A stretch of DNA of 40,523 bases from positions 1-40,523 of the forward strand of contig DCKN01000037.1 in the NCBI GenBank assembly GCA_002320385.1. The letters run 5' to 3'. A program made the position numbers and the translations under genes. The notes beneath the pieces are model-generated. The model ran no database searches, had not been told where the DNA came from, and saw only the letters and a program-made list of their open reading frames with translations. Source of the stretch: Proteobacteria bacterium UBA1673. GTDB lineage: Bacteria; Pseudomonadota; Gammaproteobacteria; Comchoanobacterales; Comchoanobacteraceae. Shown piece by piece: positions 7,802-15,327 of the stretch; the stretch's first letter is position 1, and every line of letters begins with the position of its first letter.

Positions 7802-9070
7802 TCAGTTGACCGCTGCATGCGTTGCCGAGGAAGCCTGCGTAAATGCATGTCTTTCTTTTTCCAAAAGCCACAGGATCACGGGAATCAAGATTAGTGAGCT
7901 CATAAAGTAGCCTTGCCAACCAGATTGGGTCTGAATAGATGCTGCTAACGGTGTCACTAAGCTGCGCTGCCATGCAATTGCCGCTGTGAAAAATGCGTAC
8001 TGAGTTGCTGCTAACTGCTTTTGACAATTTTTTGTAATCATAATTGTTATCATGGTTGTGCTTGTCCCTAAACTCAAAGACTCCATAACCATCGCAATGC
8101 TGATTAACCATGGGTGCTCACTGGGTGTTTGCGTTGCGTGAATACATATGAATAGGCTGGTTGCGATTAATTGAAGCAAGATCGTTAATTGAACACCACG
8201 CTTGACTGATGTGTATCTTGTAAGTGATCCGCCAATGATGCCACCTAGGAAAGTTGCAAGCATGCCACCGGTTTTGTAGGTATAACCGAGGAATGATAGA
8301 CTCATTTTTGCTTCATTGATCAAATAGACTTGTAACAAGCTAGCAAGGAAGCACCCATGAAATTTATAAGCAAATATGAAACCCAATGTTGCGGTGATCT
8401 GCGCGTAGTGGTGCCTTATCCATGTGAGTATACTTGAAAAAAATGCGTGTTGCTTATGTCTGCTTTTTCCCTGTGGCATCTTAAGCCCAAGTGTGAGTAG
8501 GTAACCCATGATTCCAAAGGTTAGCATTAATAAAGACATCCAGTGATATAGACCTTGCCAGCCAATATGATCGACAATAACTAGAGCCATTCCGCCCGAG
8601 ATGATGAATGCAACTCGATAGAAAACCACAAACCAGGCTGACACAGATCCCTGCATGGATGTGTCAATACTTATTATACGAATGGCGTCCACGCAAATGT
8701 CTATTGTTGCAGAGGCAAAACATCCTACGACTACTAAAACGACTAATCCGTTGTGTGCATGATTTTGATAGGCACTCATGCCATACAGTGCCATAGAAAG
8801 CAAGACCACTGCGCATAGATAGACACTCCTATTACCGATTGGCGTTGCGGCACGCAGCCAATCAATACCAACAGCCCACAATGGCTTTAACGCATAGGGT
8901 AATGACACAAGTCCGAATGCACCAATTGTCTCTATGGGCACATTACTTGTGGTTAACCATGCTTGAAATGTTGTTGTCACTAGCGCGAATGGCAAACCAG
9001 AGACAAACCCCAATATACAAAACGTCAATAGTTGGTACCATTCGTATCGCTGTTGTCGATTAGCACTCAT
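7802..9070 (-). CDS. ampG: AmpG-like muropeptide/MFS permease
   Basis: This is a 12-helix major facilitator protein of 422 residues. The N-terminal part reads SGLPFALVTTTFQAWLTT and then ETIGAFGLVSLPYALKPLWA, the signature of AmpG permeases that import anhydromuropeptides for cell-wall recycling across the inner membrane. The charged loop after the second helix (IDWL) is less conserved than in E. coli AmpG, so a related substrate cannot be excluded. Two starts are possible: ATG at 9070 gives MSANRQQRYEWYQLL, and ATG at 9136 adds 22 residues that are an imperfect copy of the same start region. The shorter form matches the family better. Neither start has a good ribosome binding site. It is transcribed away from the cupredoxin gene, with no obvious operon partner. 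Confidence 0.8.
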   Translation of the reverse strand: MSANRQQRYEWYQLLTFCILGFVSGLPFALVTTTFQAWLTTSNVPIETIGAFGLVSLPYALKPLWAVGIDWLRAATPIGNRSVYLCAVVLLSMALYGMSAYQNHAHNGLVVLVVVGCFASATIDICVDAIRIISIDTSMQGSVSAWFVVFYRVAFIISGGMALVIVDHIGWQGLYHWMSLLMLTFGIMGYLLTLGLKMPQGKSRHKQHAFFSSILTWIRHHYAQITATLGFIFAYKFHGCFLASLLQVYLINEAKMSLSFLGYTYKTGGMLATFLGGIIGGSLTRYTSVKRGVQLTILLQLIATSLFICIHATQTPSEHPWLISIAMVMESLSLGTSTTMITIMITKNCQKQLAATQYAFFTAAIAWQRSLVTPLAASIQTQSGWQGYFMSSLILIPVILWLLEKERHAFTQASSATHAAVN

Positions 9071-9150
9071 GAGCGAAGACTTAACTGACGTTAAAATTTG
9101 GCACCATCCGTGTGGTTGTCGTCGATTAGTACTCATGAGCGGTGACTCAA
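9021..9150. repeat. 66-bp tandem duplication over the AmpG start codon
   Basis: Bases about 9021-9084 and 9087-9150 are imperfect copies offset by 66 bp (for example gttggtacca at 9031 and tttggcacca at 9097; tcgattag..actcatgagcg in both). Each copy contains an in-frame ATG. Because 66 is a multiple of three, the frame stays open through both copies. The divergence between copies suggests the duplication is not very recent. Confidence 0.7.
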
Positions 9151-9279
9151 ATTCTGATGTTTATATTTTATCACAGTATGTTTTGAAAACAACACCGTAC
9201 CCTCAAGATTTGTTCACTATCCCTAATCGCATTGCGCAAATATACGGTATGTAGGCCTGCGTCAGCATGCCCACACAAA

Positions 9280-9308
9280 TTGACACTATGATCGTAATTG
9301 GATAGTAT
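9280..9308 (+). promoter_or_regulatory. Promoter of the cupredoxin gene
   Basis: TTGACA (9280-9285) and TAGTAT (9303-9308) have an optimal 17-bp spacer. The predicted start near 9315 leaves a short leader containing the AGGAG ribosome binding site before the ATG at 9338. Confidence 0.65.
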
Positions 9309-9337
9309 TAAATCATTGTTAACGAGGAGATCGCAGT

Positions 9338-10105
9338 ATGCGAGATTTATTCAAATCCAATAATCATAGCACCATGAATACGATCAAGCTTGTTATGCGT
9401 GCTTTTGTTATCTTTCTACTCGTTATCATTGCCTATAATACCAGCTTCTTAAGAGGTATTTTTCAAGAAATGGTTCGTACGAATCAGGAGAAGCAGTTTG
9501 TTGTTAACGTTAATAATGCAGCACCTAACCTCTCAGCAGCCCCTGCTCCTGCCCCAGCACAACCGTCAGCCAAAACAACCGCACCTCAATCTGCTACTAG
9601 CCAGATGGCCGCACCGCAAAAAGTGGCAGCGCCAAAAGCAACGCCTACTAAAACCACCAGCGAACCATCTGTACCCGAGCCCAATCCTAATCCTACCACG
9701 CACAAAGTTGAGATGCTTAATAATAGCCCTGAAGGTGCAATGGTATTTAATCCTCCCTATCTACAGATAAAAGCTGGAGACTCAGTAGAGTTCCTACCCG
9801 CTAGTTATGGTCATAACGTACAAACACCCGAAGAGGTCATCGGTAGCCCAGATGCGATACCTAAAAATGCGAAACCGTTTAAAGGTGCTATGAATGAGAA
9901 ACTGATTGTCAAATTTACCGAGCCTGGTATCTATCTATACATATGCAATTATCACTACATTGTTGGCCATGTTGGCGTGATTCAGGTTGGTAATGATAGT
10001 CACAATCTCGACACAGTGAAGCGTGCTGGCACTGTTCTCAAAGGTAAAATCTTCTCTCATCCCGATCGTATCGATAAGTATCTCAATATGGTTAAAACCT
10101 ACTGA
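9338..10105 (+). CDS. Membrane-anchored pseudoazurin-like cupredoxin
   Basis: The product has 255 residues. Residues 19-38 form one transmembrane anchor, then a Pro/Ala/Thr-rich linker spans about 63-118, then a pseudoazurin-type domain spans about 120-220 in the periplasm. Cupredoxins of this type carry electrons on a type 1 copper. The copper ligands His159 (YGHN), Cys203 and His206 (CNYH) are all present. In pseudoazurin the axial ligand is Met, in C-x2-H-x4-M. Here the same position is His211 (CNYHYIVGH), an unusual change. The C-terminal 35 residues after the domain are helical and basic. The start is fixed by AGGAG 8 bases before the ATG. No partner oxidase or reductase gene lies beside it, so the redox partner is unknown. 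Confidence 0.85.
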   Translation: MRDLFKSNNHSTMNTIKLVMRAFVIFLLVIIAYNTSFLRGIFQEMVRTNQEKQFVVNVNNAAPNLSAAPAPAPAQPSAKTTAPQSATSQMAAPQKVAAPKATPTKTTSEPSVPEPNPNPTTHKVEMLNNSPEGAMVFNPPYLQIKAGDSVEFLPASYGHNVQTPEEVIGSPDAIPKNAKPFKGAMNEKLIVKFTEPGIYLYICNYHYIVGHVGVIQVGNDSHNLDTVKRAGTVLKGKIFSHPDRIDKYLNMVKTY

Positions 10106-10543
10106 GTTTGACGCGTCTATCAGGTCTGACTTGTCTTTACCAAACTGATAGCACGCGCCATCTGCTCTTAACCGTTTCATGCTGTCACGTCTGACGTGTT
10201 ATCTCTTGTTTAACCAGACGCCCACGTCATCAACATTGATACGTGGATCGCAAACTGATTTGTCTTGATAACTTTTGCCACAACGACAGTATAGCCCGGA
10301 CGCATTTCGCTGCCTGACTCTTCCCATCTGTTATCGATTCTCAAGTTCACCTACCGTGTTTCATGTTTCACAGCCAACATCGATTTTACACAAAAATATA
10401 AAAAAAAGTATATTTTAACAATAATTTAATCAATGGTAAAAAAATTACCAATTCGTAGAGAACATCCAATTCATCAGGTTCCGCAAGCGAAATTTCGAGA
10501 TAATCCCCAAAGTTATCCACAGGTTTTGTGGATAGGATGATAA
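10106..10543. other. Intergenic region with AT-rich tract and DnaA-box-like sites
   Basis: This is the 438-bp gap between the convergent cupredoxin and rnfH genes. The first 275 bp show nothing recognisable. Then follow an A/T-dominated tract at 10381-10450 (including a TGGTAA-aaaaa-TTACCA inverted repeat), a single GAGAACA at 10458, and an inverted pair of DnaA-box-like 9-mers at 10513-10535. No gene is visible. Confidence 0.6.
10513..10535. promoter_or_regulatory. Inverted pair of DnaA-box-like 9-mers
   Basis: TTATCCACA (10513-10521, plus strand) is a perfect consensus DnaA box. CTATCCACA (10535-10527, minus strand) is one base off. They face each other across 5 bp, making an 8-bp perfect inverted repeat (TATCCACA / TGTGGATA). 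The pair lies 60-70 bp from an AT-rich tract. It may be a DnaA binding or titration site, or part of an origin. The hairpin could also serve as a weak terminator for rnfH on the minus strand, but no T-run follows. Confidence 0.45.
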
Positions 10544-10819
10544 CTATCTATTTTTATTAGCTAAAGCTCGTTTTCTACGCCTATCCATTGGATCACTTGG
10601 TAATGATAGGGTCAACTCGATACGGTCCTCTGGCATGATTCTACTCTCTAATTTTACCCTCTGACCATAGCGGCTGACTGTGTAGGAGTGGTCACTTTCT
10701 ATGCAGCCGCTTAACTGTAGCTGCTTGAGGCATGTTGATACTGTTGCTTCATTGTCAAGATTGACGTACGTTTGCACTACTTGGTAATCTTTCTGCATAA
10801 TCAATACTTCAATCTTCAT
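10544..10819 (-). CDS. rnfH: RnfH-family ubiquitin-like protein
   Basis: The product has 91 residues and the beta-grasp layout of the RnfH/UPF0125 family: KIEVLIMQKDYQ, a central helix (ATVSTCLKQL), then VSRYGQRVKL and EDRIELTLSLPSDPMDRRRKRA. The closing DP-x2-RR-x-RA signature is typical. RnfH proteins often sit next to ratA or smpB and their function is poorly defined. Here the gene instead follows dinB by 42 bp on the same strand, so it may be the last gene of the lexA-dinB operon. AGGAG 8 bases before the ATG supports the start. Confidence 0.85.
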   Translation of the reverse strand: MKIEVLIMQKDYQVVQTYVNLDNEATVSTCLKQLQLSGCIESDHSYTVSRYGQRVKLESRIMPEDRIELTLSLPSDPMDRRRKRALANKNR

Positions 10820-10861
10820 TTTATCTCTCCTTAATCGCCGACATCATACCATAAATATAAC

Positions 10862-12112
10862 TTAATCCCATATACTGTTTTTTTGTTTCACCGGCACAGC
10901 GCCTTTCCATGATGGCGAAATGACGTTGCTTGATTGAACTTTTTTAAATAAGCTACCTAATCTTGCTGGCAGTATTGCTGACTGCCCAAAGCGTTGATTG
11001 ATGCTTGCTACCACAGTTTCTATTGGACGGCTCCTTGCAGGCAGTATTGTGTTAAATAAATCTTGTTGTATGCATTGGGTTAAGTCGAGTGCAGTTATCT
11101 GCACTCTCTTAATCGCGCCGTTAAAAACCATTCGCTTTCCAATTTGATGAAGCCACTGAGCAAGTAGTTCGTAATCACATATGGGTTGATCTAAAGCTAG
11201 TTCATAATAAAAAGCGCGCTTTACGCTGACAATTTTACAGATAAACCGGTCTGAGTGATAATGCTGCAGTAGCATCCGATAGGTCAACTTAAATGCCATT
11301 GTGTCTAGATAACCCAATAACAAACCACTTGTTGTGACCCCAGGTGGCAATATTTTACTATGCCCCATTGTTTGTGCAGGTTTGATGATTGAACGAACCA
11401 TGTCTGGATCTTTTCCTGCACACATTAACCACAGGCGCTGTCCTTTGATGCCAAATTTTTTTGACAAAACTGAGACAGGTATGTGCCCTACCGATCCGCA
11501 GGTTGTTGCGCCAAATCTTGATAAATATTTTTTTGTTCCCGGGCCAATACCGCATAATGCTTCCACTGGAACCGGGGCTAAAATTTGACGACTAATCGCT
11601 GGCTCGATAATTGATATTCCACGTGGCTTATGAAGTTTGGCTGCATATTTAGCTGTTGTTTTATCTCCTGATACGCCTATAGAGCATGGCAATGATAACT
11701 CCTTCATCACACAATCACGAATTGCTTTTGCTAATGCGCGTGGGCTTGTAAATCCATGGTAAACATTAGTCATATCTAAAAATGCTTCGTCCACGGAAAA
11801 TACTTCAATATCTGGGCTAAATTGATCATGTAAAATCTGCATGAGCTTTTTAGAGAAAGCCTCATAAATAGCTGATCGTGAAGCGACTTGAATGATTGCT
11901 GGACAAAGTATTCTTGCGAAAGAAAATCGCATCCCTGTTTTTACACCGTATGCTCGCGCTGGATATGATGCTGTGATCACACATGACCCATGACTGCCAT
12001 TAGTTATTGCAATTGGCTTTTTTCTTAGCTTTGGCTGTAATAGTTGTTCAATGGAGGCAAAGAAGGCATTCATATCGATACATACAATACAGCGTGGCCA
12101 CCCAATAAACAT
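10862..12112 (-). CDS. dinB: Y-family translesion DNA polymerase (Pol IV/DinB-like)
   Basis: The product has 416 residues. The catalytic acidic residues are visible in CIDMNAFFASIEQ (Asp13) and FSVDEAFLDMT (the Asp-Glu pair, about residues 107-108). Next come the fingers/palm segment SIGVSGDKTTAKYAAKLHKP, the thumb helix-hairpin-helix CGIGPGTKKYLSRFG and a little-finger domain. QQDLF near residue 347 resembles a beta-clamp binding motif. The enzyme copies damaged templates at the cost of fidelity. The gene lies 24 bp downstream of lexA on the same strand, so co-transcription and LexA control are likely. UmuC is the main alternative, but no umuD-like gene is adjacent and the length fits DinB better. 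Confidence 0.88.
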   Translation of the reverse strand: MFIGWPRCIVCIDMNAFFASIEQLLQPKLRKKPIAITNGSHGSCVITASYPARAYGVKTGMRFSFARILCPAIIQVASRSAIYEAFSKKLMQILHDQFSPDIEVFSVDEAFLDMTNVYHGFTSPRALAKAIRDCVMKELSLPCSIGVSGDKTTAKYAAKLHKPRGISIIEPAISRQILAPVPVEALCGIGPGTKKYLSRFGATTCGSVGHIPVSVLSKKFGIKGQRLWLMCAGKDPDMVRSIIKPAQTMGHSKILPPGVTTSGLLLGYLDTMAFKLTYRMLLQHYHSDRFICKIVSVKRAFYYELALDQPICDYELLAQWLHQIGKRMVFNGAIKRVQITALDLTQCIQQDLFNTILPARSRPIETVVASINQRFGQSAILPARLGSLFKKVQSSNVISPSWKGAVPVKQKNSIWD

Positions 12113-12136
12113 TGTTTCTCCTCCTCTTTTTTTTTG

Positions 12137-12739
12137 CTATCCTGAAAACCTCAGTAAACCAATAAATAAACCTTGAATTGTAACGCGATGACTGGCGTAG
12201 ATCTGTGTCTCATGCTCTGGGTTTGCTGGAATAAGACTGACAGTACCATCATCGTTTTTCTTCAGTCTTTTTAGTGTTGCTTCGCTACGATCAATCAGCG
12301 CAACAACGATCTGTCCATTACTTGCTTGCTCAGCGTGCTCGCAAATAATAATATCACCATCATGAATCCCTTCATCAATCATCGAGTCGCCTTTAACTCT
12401 TAACGCATATCGATCTGATGAGAGGAACATTTCGGTCACATTGATACTCTCGTCATCATAAACAGCTTCAATTGGCGAGCCTGCCGCAATACGACCGAGC
12501 AATGGTAATGATATATTCGCGGCTTCTTGTTTGGGTGCTATTAATGTGATGTTACGCTTTTTATTTGGCGCTAACCGAATATACCCATGGTTTTCCAGTG
12601 CCTTTAGATATCGATGCACAACGCCACGTGATTTTATCCCAATTCCTTCTGCTATTTCCGCTGTTGTCGGCGCGTACTGATTGTTGGACCAGTATGCTTT
12701 GATGAACCGAAATACTCTATGTTGTGCTAGTGTTAACAT
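12137..12739 (-). CDS. lexA: LexA-type SOS repressor
   Basis: The product has 200 residues. An N-terminal winged helix (about 1-66) is followed by a peptidase S24 domain. The self-cleavage bond is in IAAGSP (Ala86-Gly87). The catalytic dyad is Ser119 (GDSM) and Lys157 (EATLKRL). It represses SOS genes until RecA filaments trigger self-cleavage. The recognition helix region (KSRGVVHRYLKAL, 36-48) differs clearly from the E. coli form (RSPNAAEEHLKAL), so a different operator is expected. AAGGAG before the ATG supports the start. The gene heads an operon with dinB. A GAAC-N7-GAAC direct repeat and a further GAGAACA lie in its upstream region. Confidence 0.92.
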   Translation of the reverse strand: MLTLAQHRVFRFIKAYWSNNQYAPTTAEIAEGIGIKSRGVVHRYLKALENHGYIRLAPNKKRNITLIAPKQEAANISLPLLGRIAAGSPIEAVYDDESINVTEMFLSSDRYALRVKGDSMIDEGIHDGDIIICEHAEQASNGQIVVALIDRSEATLKRLKKNDDGTVSLIPANPEHETQIYASHRVTIQGLFIGLLRFSG

Positions 12740-12770
12740 ACTTATCTCCTTAATTACTTCCTACATTAAC

Positions 12771-12799
12771 AGTATAGAGATCAAAAAGAGAACAATCAA
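12771..12799 (-). promoter_or_regulatory. lexA promoter
   Basis: On the minus strand TTGATT (12799-12794) and TATACT (12776-12771) are 17 bp apart. The motif TGTTCTC (reverse of GAGAACA at 12788-12794) overlaps the -35/spacer junction, a position suited to repression. Confidence 0.6.
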
Positions 12800-12835
12800 C
12801 ACCTCGCTCAAACTTTTGAGAACATATTGAGAACA
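12788..12835. promoter_or_regulatory. Candidate LexA operator: three GAGAACA repeats
   Basis: GAGAACA occurs at 12788-12794, 12818-12824 and 12829-12835. The last two are 11 bp apart, one helical turn, and form GAAC-N7-GAAC at 12820-12834 (GTTC-N7-GTTC on the lexA strand). GTTC-N7-GTTC is the direct-repeat SOS box known in alphaproteobacteria, whereas gammaproteobacterial LexA uses the palindrome CTGT-N8-ACAG. An overlapping palindrome, CTCAAA-CT-TTTGAG, lies at 12807-12820. The site sits between divergent lexA and the CE-protease gene and could serve both. Confidence 0.5.
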
Positions 12836-12956
12836 GTATGGCGTGATTCAACTTATTTCTGCACAAGGCATGTAACAATTATCTATTTATAACGATTAGT
12901 AACCGAGTAAATTTCGTCAAATCCTATAAAAATATCCTTATAATTGCACTTTATGG

Positions 12957-12985
12957 TTGACACCGAGTAGAATTTGATATATTGT
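12957..12985 (+). promoter_or_regulatory. Candidate promoter of the CE-clan protease gene
   Basis: TTGACA (12957-12962) and TATTGT (12980-12985) are 17 bp apart. This places the TTG at 12974 inside the promoter and favours the ATG at 13016 as the start. A second -10-like TATAAT lies at 12940-12945. Confidence 0.45.
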
Positions 12986-13015
12986 AACAAAAATGATAAA
13001 AATTACATTACAATA

Positions 13016-14686
13016 ATGAAAATAAATGATTTAAATAAAATAAAAGAGCGTAATGCTGGTGGATATGCACTTGATGACAATGATATTGAGGTCATATTAC
13101 GTACACTTGACACCAGTTATCGAGCGAAGGCTTTGATCGGGCCAAATAATATATGCGTTATTCCATCAGTTAGTATTCCGTTTAGTACGATTGAGATGGT
13201 ATTGAAACCCATTCTTAATCAGTTGCCAGGTCGTTTCCCGAGGAAATTCGTTGGGTGCCTGAAGCCAAGGGATATTTTTCACTGGAATGTCATTGAGATC
13301 ACCCAAACATCAGCCAATACTGTGCATTGTGTAAGCTATGACACAAATGGCTATGCTTATCCTGTTGATGATGAGAATATGCAACAAATATCATCTTGCT
13401 TTGGCACCAAGGTCAAAGTCTCAACGATTGATCAGCGACAACAGAAATATTCGTTTTCCGGTCAGAAAAATAATAACTGTGGCATTATTTGCGCCCTCAT
13501 TGTTGACGATATCAGAATGGGTCGAATACATGATGCGTCACAGCCTTTACAACAGTATGGTGACCTACTTTCCATCGTCGATATTCAATCGACTAAGGAC
13601 AGAGAAAAAATCAATACGCTCGTTGAGGATTATGCATCAGATCTTGATAAAAACAGTTTTTGCATTCCTAGAGCAAATACAACACCAGGTGGAAAATTTT
13701 TCGATGCGCAAACATATCTGGCAACTAGGCCAAGTCCACCTCAATCAGATAGACAAAAAGCTGTATACAATGCACTGAAGAAAGACCCCGAAGCGTTGGG
13801 AATACTTTACAATATCATTGATGGTTTGGACGATCATCGTGGTATTTTTGATGCTATTTACCGTCAGAATGAAGCATTCAAAAGACGCGTCAAATACCTT
13901 TTCGCAGGCGATGAGTATCATGTTGATAGAAACGGCATCTCAACTTCTATGGGAGGCGATTGGATTGATACCGTCAGGTATGCCCATCATGAAACAAATG
14001 GGCCAATACAGGCCCAAATAAATCCACACAACGACTTTAATTTTGCTCGCACCGATTCTCTTAACGTCCCGACTCTTGACAAGCGTTTACCGCATGATTA
14101 TCCAACTGACAGCAGTAACGATGAGGCTGATGCCTCGCTTTTATGGACTGGCGTGACTGCATCAGTTTTGATTCTCGCGGGTCTTGCACTGATTGTACCC
14201 TTAAGTCTATTTCTGATATTTTCGGCATTTATGGCTTTGGCATCTGGTTTAATCATGCTATTGAATTATCTATCTGGCACTGAATGCCCACCTAGCAAAG
14301 TCAATCCTTCAGCTACCCATACTGTTGATCCATGCACTGAGCCTCTGTCTAGTGTCGATACTTGTCCAACTCGACCCCACCAAAATCCCCAGCAGCCTTC
14401 TGCGTCTCATACTTTTGAGCCCACAGCAATGCCGACAACTTCCAATGACTGTGCTCGAACTTGTTCACGTTCAGTCAATGCTATTGAAACTGATGGTATA
14501 GCGCACTTTAATGAAGAAAACTTTCATGATCAAGTGTCTGTTGACGCCCAGGATGATGCTACTGTGAAAACAAAGGGGCAACCCATACCAAGCTATCTGT
14601 TAATAACAATTGCAGCAACTGCGATCGTCACTATTGCATCTGGGTTTTATATGAGTCAATCGAATGATATGGCTTTACGTGTTTAG
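13016..14686 (+). CDS. Ulp1/C48-like (CE clan) cysteine protease with membrane segments, probable effector
   Basis: The product has 556 residues from the ATG at 13016. The catalytic pattern of CE-clan proteases, which cut ubiquitin, SUMO or NEDD8 from proteins, is visible: His89 in FHWNVIEI, Asp109 in SYDTNG, Gln150 and Cys155 in GQKNNNCGII. The spacings (20, 41 and 5) are close to those of SENP/Ulp1 and of bacterial deubiquitinase effectors. After a helical middle region come a hydrophobic hairpin (about 376-417), a Pro/Ser/Thr/Cys-rich linker and a C-terminal hydrophobic segment (about 527-546). The layout is that of a membrane-anchored protease with its catalytic domain in the cytosol of whichever membrane it enters. 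No N-terminal signal peptide is visible. The substrate (ubiquitin, SUMO or acetyl transfer as in YopJ) cannot be told from sequence alone. Confidence 0.75.
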   Translation: MKINDLNKIKERNAGGYALDDNDIEVILRTLDTSYRAKALIGPNNICVIPSVSIPFSTIEMVLKPILNQLPGRFPRKFVGCLKPRDIFHWNVIEITQTSANTVHCVSYDTNGYAYPVDDENMQQISSCFGTKVKVSTIDQRQQKYSFSGQKNNNCGIICALIVDDIRMGRIHDASQPLQQYGDLLSIVDIQSTKDREKINTLVEDYASDLDKNSFCIPRANTTPGGKFFDAQTYLATRPSPPQSDRQKAVYNALKKDPEALGILYNIIDGLDDHRGIFDAIYRQNEAFKRRVKYLFAGDEYHVDRNGISTSMGGDWIDTVRYAHHETNGPIQAQINPHNDFNFARTDSLNVPTLDKRLPHDYPTDSSNDEADASLLWTGVTASVLILAGLALIVPLSLFLIFSAFMALASGLIMLLNYLSGTECPPSKVNPSATHTVDPCTEPLSSVDTCPTRPHQNPQQPSASHTFEPTAMPTTSNDCARTCSRSVNAIETDGIAHFNEENFHDQVSVDAQDDATVKTKGQPIPSYLLITIAATAIVTIASGFYMSQSNDMALRV

Positions 14687-14791
14687 ACTATTGAGAACTT
14701 TTGATCAAAGTCAGGGATTGTTGACAAGCGTTAGGATACGTTAGATCATATCACAGGAACAGCCGATAAAAAGTTCTTCTTCTCCGTCGCG

Positions 14792-15199
14792 CTAGTGAAT
14801 GCGTACTGGCACATTGGGGTTTGTCATGACTGGCAGTGTATCGATATGCAACACGCCGAACGATGTCATTAGAAATACGCACAAGACAACTGAATTGTTA
14901 ATGATCAATGAACGCATACAAAGACGAAAGAACCAATGCGTATTGCCAGAAGTAATCCATAGGCCAAGCTGAATGTATCCAATCACTAGGACAAGTAAAC
15001 ATACCCTGGAAAGTTTGATGATATCAGCGGGCATGTGGGTGATCACTAAGCAATACTCACAAAAGTCTAAAAAAGTGCGTGTCATTGTGTACATGAAAAA
15101 CGCTGTTACAATACTCACCGGCATTGAGTAGCGCCCGTAGCCGTAGTTCACAAAAAGTGCACTGATCCACTTAAATGGTGTTGAAAGAATGCTTAACAT
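14792..15199 (-). CDS. Small multi-pass membrane protein of unknown function
   Basis: The product has 135 residues and three to four hydrophobic segments: about 21-41 (MPVSIVTAFFMYTMT), 66-84 (VCLLVLVIGYIQLGLWI) and 98-116 (SLIINNSVVLCVFLMTSFG). The N-terminus reads MLSILSTPFKWISALF and is amphipathic. No known motif was recognised. The ribosome binding site is weak. It lies between the CE protease (convergent) and ndk (divergent), with no operon partner. It is most likely a lineage-specific inner-membrane protein. Confidence 0.5.
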   Translation of the reverse strand: MLSILSTPFKWISALFVNYGYGRYSMPVSIVTAFFMYTMTRTFLDFCEYCLVITHMPADIIKLSRVCLLVLVIGYIQLGLWITSGNTHWFFRLCMRSLIINNSVVLCVFLMTSFGVLHIDTLPVMTNPNVPVRIH

Positions 15200-15266
15200 T
15201 GATCACTCATCGCTTTGGTAAGATCTATAGTATCAAAATACCACAGTAAATCAATAGATAGATCTG

Positions 15267-15296
15267 TTGTGTTAAAATCTATTCATATGGTAGAAT
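15267..15296 (+). promoter_or_regulatory. Candidate ndk promoter
   Basis: TTGTGT (15267-15272) and TAGAAT (15291-15296) have an 18-bp spacer. The match is moderate. It would drive the ndk-rlmN pair. Confidence 0.35.
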
Positions 15297-15327
15297 AGCG
15301 TTTTCTTTTCAACAATGAGGATACGCT

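Noticed and set aside
10514..10534. Intrinsic terminator for rnfH
   Set aside because: The 8-bp hairpin is not followed by a T-run on either strand; the DnaA-box reading fits better.
14699..14713. Terminator after the CE-protease gene
   Set aside because: The ACTTT-TGATC-AAAGT hairpin is weak and has no T-run.
15220..15266. Long-loop inverted repeat AGATCTAT / ATAGATCT upstream of ndk
   Set aside because: Eight-base arms with a loop of more than 30 bases in AT-rich DNA are likely to be chance.
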